This document shows positions 1 to 5,500 of a stretch of DNA of 14,929 nt, one piece after another. Below the pieces are notes generated by a model that was not told the DNA's origin, made no database searches, and saw only the letters and a program-made list of their open reading frames with translations. The position numbers were made by a program, and so were the translations under genes. Location of the stretch: positions 1 to 14,929 of the forward strand of contig CAYMCQ010000091.1 in the NCBI GenBank assembly GCA_964389025.1, written 5' to 3'. The first letter of the stretch is position 1, and each line of letters starts with the position of its first letter. This DNA is from CAYMCQ01 sp964389025. Its GTDB lineage: Bacteria > Verrucomicrobiota > Verrucomicrobiia > Limisphaerales > CAYMCQ01.

Positions 1-65
1 CCAAGTGGTAAGGCACGGCTCTGCAAAAGCTGCATTCGTCGGTTCGATTCCGACCTCCGCCTCCA
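1..65 (+). tRNA. tRNA-Cys (anticodon GCA), 5' part missing at window edge
   Basis: The window opens inside a tRNA. The anticodon arm reads CGGCT-CTGCAAA-AGCTG, a 5-bp stem (one G-T pair) with a 7-base loop whose central bases are GCA, so it decodes cysteine. The T arm is GTCGG-TTCGATT-CCGAC at 38-54, followed by the 3' acceptor strand CTCCGCC (55-61), discriminator T62 and an encoded CCA at 63-65. The 5' acceptor strand and part of the D arm lie left of position 1. An integrase gene begins about 215 bases downstream, which makes the 3' half of this tRNA the probable integration target. Confidence 0.95.
20..65 (+). other. Probable element-chromosome junction (att site) in the 3' half of tRNA-Cys
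   Basis: Tyrosine recombinases of islands and ICEs commonly recombine within the anticodon-to-3' end part of a tRNA gene and restore it on integration. Here tRNA-Cys points into an integrase gene on the same strand. I found no second copy of the tRNA 3' end in the window, which fits an element whose other end lies past the right edge. The limits given are approximate, since the crossover cannot be fixed without the other junction. Confidence 0.5.
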
Positions 66-111
66 ACTCCAAGTTGCATTTTTGCAACAGGTTGTAGATA
101 CCAGAGGGGGC

Positions 112-135
112 AAGTGCCAGTGAAAGTGCCAGTGA
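112..135 (+). repeat. Tandem 12-bp repeat, candidate integrase arm-binding sites
   Basis: AAGTGCCAGTGA occurs twice head to tail with no mismatch (112-123 and 124-135). Its last six bases, CAGTGA, recur at 157-162. Short direct repeats beside the tRNA junction are typical of arm-type sites bound by the N-terminal domain of tyrosine recombinases. A six-base inverted repeat (GTTGCA at 73-78, TGCAAC at 83-88) separates the tRNA from this repeat. Function is inferred from position only. Confidence 0.5.
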
Positions 136-242
136 AATCAATACCGGGATACGACTCAGTGACTACTCCGGCATTACTCGGCAATCACTCGCGATGACGG
201 GATTCGCAGCCCGTTTGGTGTAGCTGATACACCCAAAGCCAC

Positions 243-286
243 GTTCAGTTTCATAGCTTCGGACAGAAAGTCTGAACTTATGAAAC
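243..286 (+). promoter_or_regulatory. Integrase leader with two mutually exclusive inverted repeats over the start codon
   Basis: GTTTCATA (248-255) is the exact reverse complement of TATGAAAC (279-286), which contains the integrase start codon. A second pair, GTTCAG (243-248) and CTGAAC (272-277), interleaves with the first, so both stems cannot form together as nested helices. The first stem would hide the ATG, while the second leaves it free. The weak ribosome-binding site (GAAAG, 266-270) is in the loop in both folds. The repeats are seen directly, and a regulatory role is inferred. Confidence 0.3.
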
Positions 287-1356
287 GTCGTTTTATCCTC
301 TATCGCCGCAAGCTCGGGGGCACATTCTACGTCGAGGACACCCAAACCCGAAAGCAGGAAAGCCTGGGCACGAAGAATCGCGCCGAGGCCACGTCGTTGC
401 TCAATGCCCGCAACGAGTCCGTCCGCCAACCGCAACTGAATCTCCAGATCGCCAAGGCATATTTGGCGGGAACGGATTCAGGTGTCGCGACCCGCACTTG
501 GCAGCAAGCCCTTGATGCCATCGTCGAGACCAAGAGCGGCTCAACTCAGGATCGTTGGCGGCGGGCAGCGAAAGAGGCCGCGTTGGATCACATTCGTCAT
601 CGGGTGATACTGGAAACGCAAGCCGAGCATCTGCTCGCCTGCCTCAAAGCGGGCACGGTCAGCACGAATGTCCATTTACGGAAACTGCACAACTTCTGCA
701 TTTCGATGAACTGGCTGCCGTGGCCGCTCATTCCGAAGCGTCTCTGGCCTGAAGTGCGCTTCAAGGACAAGCGCGCTATCACCAGCGAAGAACATCAGCT
801 CATCATCGAGCGGGAAAAGAACCCGGAGCGTCGCAGCTTCTACGAACTGTGCTGGCATCTCGGCGGTTCTCAAACCGACATTGCCAATCTCAAAGCGGAG
901 GACATTGATTGGCCCAACCAAACCGTCGCTTACGCCCGGCAAAAGACCGGCAGCCTCGCGATGATCCACTTCGGTCCAGACATCGAGGCGATTCTGCGCC
1001 GGCTCAACTCAACGGGATATTTGTTCCCATATTTGCAATCCGTTCGCTCTGGCGACCGCGCCACGGAATTCAAGCAACGATGCGAAGGATTGGGCATCAA
1101 AGGCGTGTCGCTGCACTCTTACCGCTATGCTTGGGCGGAGCGGGCGAAAATGTGCGGCTACCCGGAGCGGTTTGCACAAGAAGCGCTCGGTCACAACAGC
1201 AAGGCCGTGCATCGCTCCTACTCGCGAAAGGCCAAGGTGAGGTTGCCCTCGCTGGAAAGCTACGAGAAACAAAGCTTGGAAGGCCGCATCATTCCGTTGC
1301 CCCAGCCCATGCCCAAGCCCGAAAGCAATGGTCACTCGATTTCAGCGTCCCGCTAA
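280..1356 (+). CDS. int: Tyrosine recombinase / element integrase
   Basis: A 358-aa site-specific recombinase that probably integrates and excises the element at tRNA-Cys. The N terminus (about 1-50) is basic with short strands followed by a helix, as in arm-binding domains. Residues about 55-160 would form the core-binding domain. The catalytic domain starts near 165 and shows HSYR (279-282, box II His and Arg), LGH (303-305) and the nucleophile Tyr314 in HRSYSR, with Lys222 in QKTGS as the likely beta-hairpin lysine. Box I reads LGGSQTDIANL (194-204), where the family normally has an arginine (TGxRxxE-type), so the first catalytic Arg seems absent or displaced. The ATG at 280 has GAAAG ten bases upstream. 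The proline-rich tail after 338 is not catalytic. Family identity is firm, and the box I reading depends on my hand alignment. Confidence 0.9.
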   Translation: MKRRFILYRRKLGGTFYVEDTQTRKQESLGTKNRAEATSLLNARNESVRQPQLNLQIAKAYLAGTDSGVATRTWQQALDAIVETKSGSTQDRWRRAAKEAALDHIRHRVILETQAEHLLACLKAGTVSTNVHLRKLHNFCISMNWLPWPLIPKRLWPEVRFKDKRAITSEEHQLIIEREKNPERRSFYELCWHLGGSQTDIANLKAEDIDWPNQTVAYARQKTGSLAMIHFGPDIEAILRRLNSTGYLFPYLQSVRSGDRATEFKQRCEGLGIKGVSLHSYRYAWAERAKMCGYPERFAQEALGHNSKAVHRSYSRKAKVRLPSLESYEKQSLEGRIIPLPQPMPKPESNGHSISASR

Positions 1357-1650
1357 TGTCCGGCTTTCCGCAATCCGCGCTGTCAGCAAGGACGCACAAT
1401 GGACGCAGTAAAAAAATCTTAAACTATTTTTCGCCCTGTAAACATTGGATGCAATCGGTGTCGAAACTGAAAATCAGCCAAGTCACCCCGCGTAAAATCA
1501 GCGTGATTTTGTGTCAAGTGTCGGCGGCGGCAGCGGTTTTGTTCAATGTTTGCAGGGCATCGGCTACTCAATTCGCCGTTCATCAAAAGTGCGCCTGATA
1601 AAATTGATGCGTCGTTGAAAGAACCAGCGACGCAACCAAGAAAGCAAATT
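1357..1650. other. Gene-free stretch after the integrase with short repeats
   Basis: I see no credible gene here. It starts with an AT-rich patch (about 1408-1433) in otherwise GC-rich DNA. AAAATCAGC occurs twice 24 bases apart (1470-1478 and 1494-1502). Around the first copy is CTGA-AAA-TCAG. The second is followed by TGATTTT (1504-1510), giving a 7-bp hairpin with a 3-base loop that G-T pairs extend to ten. CAAGTGTC at 1515-1522 matches seven of eight bases of CAAGTGCC at the left att repeat. These could be integrase, excisionase or regulator binding sites. Confidence 0.4.
1596..1604 (+). promoter_or_regulatory. Candidate extended -10 promoter for the small + strand gene
   Basis: TGATAAAAT carries a TG one base before a TAAAAT hexamer, five of six matches to the sigma-70 -10 consensus, about 47 bases before the ATG at 1651. 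No good -35 box is present at 17-18 bp spacing, which extended -10 promoters can tolerate. Promoter rules for this lineage are uncertain, so this is tentative. Confidence 0.25.
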
Positions 1651-1878
1651 ATGGAAACAACTGAAATGACGGACACGCACAAAAGCATCAACACGACTCC
1701 GCACCTTTGCCGAAGCAAGGTAAAACAAACCGCGCTGGAAATTGCCTCCGCGATCCGGCCCGCCAATAAATTCAGCCGGGTTGGCATGAGCTTCGTTGAA
1801 CGTATCGAAGCGAAAGTCCGCGTTGCCATCCGTGAGGAAGTCAGGATTCATCCCAGCAAAGGCAAGACACTTTTATGA
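1651..1878 (+). CDS. Small basic protein, possibly a truncated histone-fold protein
   Basis: A 75-aa basic protein. The frame is open from 1546, but the ATG at 1651 is preceded by AAGAAAG (1639-1645), giving the better start. I cannot name it with certainty. Residues 22-35 (SKVKQTALEIASAI) and 44-64 (RVGMSFVERIEAKVRVAIREE-like helix), ending in KGKTLL, follow the layout of prokaryotic histone-fold proteins: SKVK at helix 1, a loop with RV, a long helix 2, then a GRKT-like loop. The protein stops where helix 3 would start. If that reading is right, it would be a helix-3-truncated nucleoid protein. The alternative is an unrelated small DNA-binding or regulatory protein. It converges on the excisionase-like gene, and a strong hairpin follows its stop. 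Confidence 0.55.
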   Translation: METTEMTDTHKSINTTPHLCRSKVKQTALEIASAIRPANKFSRVGMSFVERIEAKVRVAIREEVRIHPSKGKTLL

Positions 1879-1909
1879 TACGTCCACCCGATGCGTTGAA
1901 TCGTTTGCA

Positions 1910-2206
1910 TCACGCGCGCCCGCAGGCTGTCCTGCGGGCGTTTCTTGCCCGCCAGTAGTTCGCGATGGCATCGCTGGCGCGGGCAAGCCACTTCTCGTCA
2001 CGGCGGAATTGCTCCAGAGTTTCGGTGGCGAAGAACTTCGTGCTGTTACGGGCGGGATGACCAAGTGGCTTCAACAAGCCTGCCGCAACGAGCATGGGAA
2101 TTTCTTGCGGTTCAAAGCCGAGAAACCATGCCGTCTGAGTGGCGTCGAGTCGGGCGGGAACAACCTTCCAACTAAGGAATTCGGTTTGTTGCGCTGTCAC
2201 ATTCAT
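1910..2206 (-). CDS. Excisionase-like helix-turn-helix protein
   Basis: A 98-aa protein whose core, ATQTAWFLGFEPQEIPMLV (22-40), then AAGLLKPLG, then TKFFATETLEQF, has the pattern of MerR/excisionase-type DNA-binding domains: a short helix-turn-helix followed by a small wing and a final helix. I recall similar 'TVEQTAWLLG..LKPLGNP' proteins from Verrucomicrobiota. As a small HTH protein near an integrase it may be the recombination directionality factor, or a regulator. The ATG at 2206 is chosen, 29 bases after the stop of the upstream Xre gene. A TTG at 2260 in the same frame would add 18 residues but overlaps that gene. The last ten residues are encoded by the terminator hairpin and look unconserved. 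Last gene of the - strand operon. Confidence 0.65.
   Translation of the reverse strand: MNVTAQQTEFLSWKVVPARLDATQTAWFLGFEPQEIPMLVAAGLLKPLGHPARNSTKFFATETLEQFRRDEKWLARASDAIANYWRARNARRTACGRA
1917..1946 (+). terminator. Rho-independent terminator between convergent genes
   Basis: A perfect 10-bp stem (CGCCCGCAGG at 1917-1926, CCTGCGGGCG at 1931-1940) with loop CTGT is followed by TTTCTT on the + strand. It lies 38 bases after the stop of the small + strand gene and should end its transcript. On the - strand no T-run follows the stem, so it should terminate poorly that way. It lies inside the last ten codons of the convergent excisionase-like gene, so the same bases encode that protein's C terminus. 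Confidence 0.75.
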
Positions 2207-2234
2207 ACGATTCGATGGCTCATGATCAGGTTTG

Positions 2235-2528
2235 TTACCGACGCCTGCGGGGACTGCCAATCTTGGGAATGATTTGGTGGGCTTTCAAATCCCTTACGGT
2301 CAGGTGGGGCAAAATGTCCGCCACCTCGACTTGGAGCGCGTAAGCCAGAACGGGAATATAGACCGCCGGCACTGCGGCCCGGCCGGTTTCCCAATTTGCA
2401 ATCATGTCGCGCGTGATCGGGGCATGGAAAGCGCGAAGCCAAACGGACAATTCGTCCTGGGAACGGCGCTGCTGGCGGCGAAACCGGCGCACGCGCAATC
2501 CGATTTGAGAGTGGACAGTCGAGTTCAT
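2235..2528 (-). CDS. Xre-like HTH regulator, copy 2
   Basis: A 97-aa protein with a phage-repressor-like HTH: IGLRVRRFRRQQ (9-20), SQDELSVWL (23-31), then a recognition helix in ITRDMIANWETGR (38-50), the counterpart of 'isr..lskiErG' in Xre proteins. The link between helices 2 and 3 is longer than in classical repressors. It aligns along its length with the regulator at 7682-8020 (shared QDEL, TRD, AN-ET-R, final V...P positions), so the two are paralogues. The tail is strongly basic (PRRRR). Its ATG overlaps the stop of the methyltransferase-helicase (ATGA), so translation is probably coupled. Likely an autoregulator of this operon or of excision/transfer genes. Confidence 0.75.
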   Translation of the reverse strand: MNSTVHSQIGLRVRRFRRQQRRSQDELSVWLRAFHAPITRDMIANWETGRAAVPAVYIPVLAYALQVEVADILPHLTVRDLKAHQIIPKIGSPRRRR

Positions 2529-5500
2529 ACGCGGACCGCCGCTCGGCGTTTAGGCCGGGGCGAATGGGTTTGGGTTTGTTTCTCGGAATTCTTTTGCTCG
2601 TTCACGTCATGCGCATCCGCATCAACCTGGCTTGGCGCTTGGTTTTTGGTGAGGTCGAGCTTTTCCTCGATCTCGCTCTGGCGACGGGTCAACTGCTGGT
2701 AACGCTCCTCGCGCTCGAAGTGCGCCCCGACTTTGGTTTCCAACTCGTTCGCCCGCTTGGTGGCGTCGGCAATATCGTATTCAAGTTTGGACGCACGTTC
2801 CTCGAAACCTTGGACGTTCGCTTCGAGCGAACGAATTGTGCCCTGCGCCGTGTCCGTCACTCGTGCGGCGTAACTGTTCTTCCCGCGCACAATCATTTCC
2901 ACGTTGTTGTTGAAGCTGGGGCGCAGGAACAAATCGAAACCCGCAAAGCGTCCGACCCGCACGTCGTCGCCGAATCGGTTTTTGATTTTCTCGGCGCGAC
3001 GCAAGATCAATTCACCGGCGATTCCCCGGTTGTCGAGAGTCTGCCCGTCGAGTTCGATGCTAAACTTGTCCCCCGAAGTGTCCTGTCGCGCGGCGATGTC
3101 TTGGCGCAGGTTTGTGAGTCGCCCTGTGAACGCTTCGGCGTCCTCGTGCGAGCGACGGAGATTTGTGCGAATTCGATACTGCTCCTCCGCGTGCGCGGAG
3201 CGCAGTCGGGTGAGCTTAATCAACTCCGCGTCCACTTGCGCTTTTTCGATAACAAGTGGATTGCCCGACGCGATGGCCTTCACCTCGGCGTAGGTCAACG
3301 CAGCCGAATCGAGGTCTTCCAGGCGGCGAATCGTCATGTCGCCGCTCATCACTTGTGCGATGAACTTCGCTTTCGTTTCCAAGGTCTGCCACATATAGGC
3401 GTCGAACGAGCCTTCAGTGACATAGCGGAAAATCGAGATGACCTCGTTTTTGTTTCCCTGACGCATAATCCGCCCTTCACGTTGTTCTACATCGGCTGGC
3501 CGCCACGGGGCATCGAGATGATGCAGGGCGATTAACCGCTCCTGCACGTTTGTTCCCGAACCCATTTTCTGCGTGCTGCCGAACAGGATGCGGATTTTGC
3601 CTGCCCGCACGTCCCTGAAAAGAGCCAGCTTTGCGGCGTCCGAATCGTAGTCCTGAATGAAAGCGATTTCCTGTTCCGGCACATCGAGGTTTTCGAGTTT
3701 CTCCGCCATGTCGCGATAGACCGAGAACCCCCTGTCTTTAGGCGTGGACAGGTCACAGAAGACGAGTTGTGTTGAACGCTCCTTCCACGTTGACTGCCAG
3801 ATGCGGTGGATGTTTTCGACGGCCTGATTGACCTTACCCTGGGGCTCGTCTCGGGTGGATGGCATCATCAGCCGGAGATCCAACGCAGCCTTTCGTCCCT
3901 CAGACGTGATTTTGAGCATGTTGTCTTCACGCGGATCAACGCGACCGGTTTTCATCCGCTCGGCACGGGCGGCAAGTTCTTGAACGAATTCCTTGAGTTC
4001 CGGCGTGGCGGGTGCGTTGCGGATCGTCGGTTTTTCGCCATCGAGTTTGGGGCGCGGCAAGTTGAGCATGGCGGCGGTCTGCACGTCGGCGGATTGACGG
4101 AAAATCTGCATCAACTCCGGCACGTTGATGAAGCGCGCGAACCGGGTGTTCAACCGATAGCCCGCGCCATCGGGTGAAAGCTCCATCGCCGTTACCGGCT
4201 CGCCAAACGTCGCCGCCCACGAATCGAAGTGGTGCAAGTTGTGTTTCTTCAAATCCTCCGGTTGCAGGTAACGCTGCATGGTGAACATCTCGGCCATGCT
4301 GTTCGCGATCGGTGTGCCAGTGGCAAACACAACCCCGCCGCCGCCATTCATGGATTGAACGTGGCGCACCTTGAGATACATATCGAAAGCCCGTTCGCTG
4401 GCCGTCTGCGGCAGTCCGGCAATGCGTGTCATCTTCGTGACGTAAAAGAGATTCTTGAAATAGTGCGCCTCGTCCACGAAAACACGGTCCACGCCGAGTT
4501 CTTCAAAAGTCAGCGTGTTGTCTTTCTTGTGATCAGCGGCCAGAGCCTGAAGCTTTGCTTCGAGCCGTTTCTTCGCCTTTTCCAGTTCCTTTACCAAACG
4601 GCGATTGGAACTGTCGGCGTGCTCCCGTCGAATCATTTCCAACTCGTGAAGCTGTTCGTCGAAGAATCGTTTCTGTGTATCGTATGAGAGCGGGATGCGC
4701 TCGAAGCCGGAGTGCGTGACAATGACGGCATCCCAATTTCCAGTTGCGATGCGGCTGAAAAGTTTCTTCCGGTTCTGCGATTCAAAATCTTCTTTGCCTG
4801 CGACCAGAATGTTTGCGCCCGGATAAAGCGTGAGCAACTCCGTCGAGAACTGGCCGAGCATGTGGTTCGGCACGGCGAACATCGGCTTGCGTGCGAGGCC
4901 AAGCCGTTTCAACTCCATCGCGGCGGCGACCATCGTGTAGGTCTTGCCCGCACCGACGACGTGGGCGAGCAATGTATTCGGCGTTTGCAGAATTCGCCAG
5001 ACGCCGGCTTTTTGATGCCGGTGAAGCTGAACCGCCTGGCTTGCACCGGGCAACGTCAGATGCTCGCCGTTGAACGTGCGAAGCCGGGTGTGGTTGAACG
5101 TGTCATTGTAGAGTCGGCAAAGCCGCTCGCGGCGAGAATCATCCGACCAAACCCATTCCTTGAACCGTTCTTTGATGCGCTCCTGCTTTTCGCGTGCGGC
5201 TTCGGTCGCCTGCGCGTTAACGACCGGCTTTTTATCCACCATGTCATACACTGTGGGCGTTTTGAGATTGAGCGCGTCCTCGATGAGTTCGAGGCCGGTG
5301 TAGCGGTCAGTTCCCCAATCCGTGGTATTGGAAGTCGCGCCGCGCGCATCCCAATCGGCGTTCATGTGCCAAGAGCCAAGCGCGTGGACGTGCCCAACCT
5401 CGACGCCGGATGAGACGTTGAGCAGCTTGTGAATGAATTGCTTCACGTCGTCCGGCGGCAACCACGAAGCGCCCAACCGCACGTCAATTTCCGTCGCGGG

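Noticed and set aside
909..1598. + strand open frame overlapping the integrase 3' half
   Set aside because: Arg/Pro-rich out-of-frame reading of the catalytic domain that continues into the repeat region. No protein-like pattern.
1419..1829. - strand open frame with a hydrophobic stretch opposite the small basic gene
   Set aside because: The hydrophobic segment is the complement of the small gene's start region. No ribosome-binding site, and the repeat stretch would have to be coding.
1875..1958. 27-codon + strand frame starting in an ATGA overlap with the small basic gene's stop
   Set aside because: Tempting as a coupled gene, but it reads straight through the terminator hairpin and its sequence has no protein character.
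2564..3535. + strand open frame of 323 codons opposite the methyltransferase-helicase 3' end
   Set aside because: Antisense shadow of the coiled-coil region. No recognisable motif and no ribosome-binding site of note.
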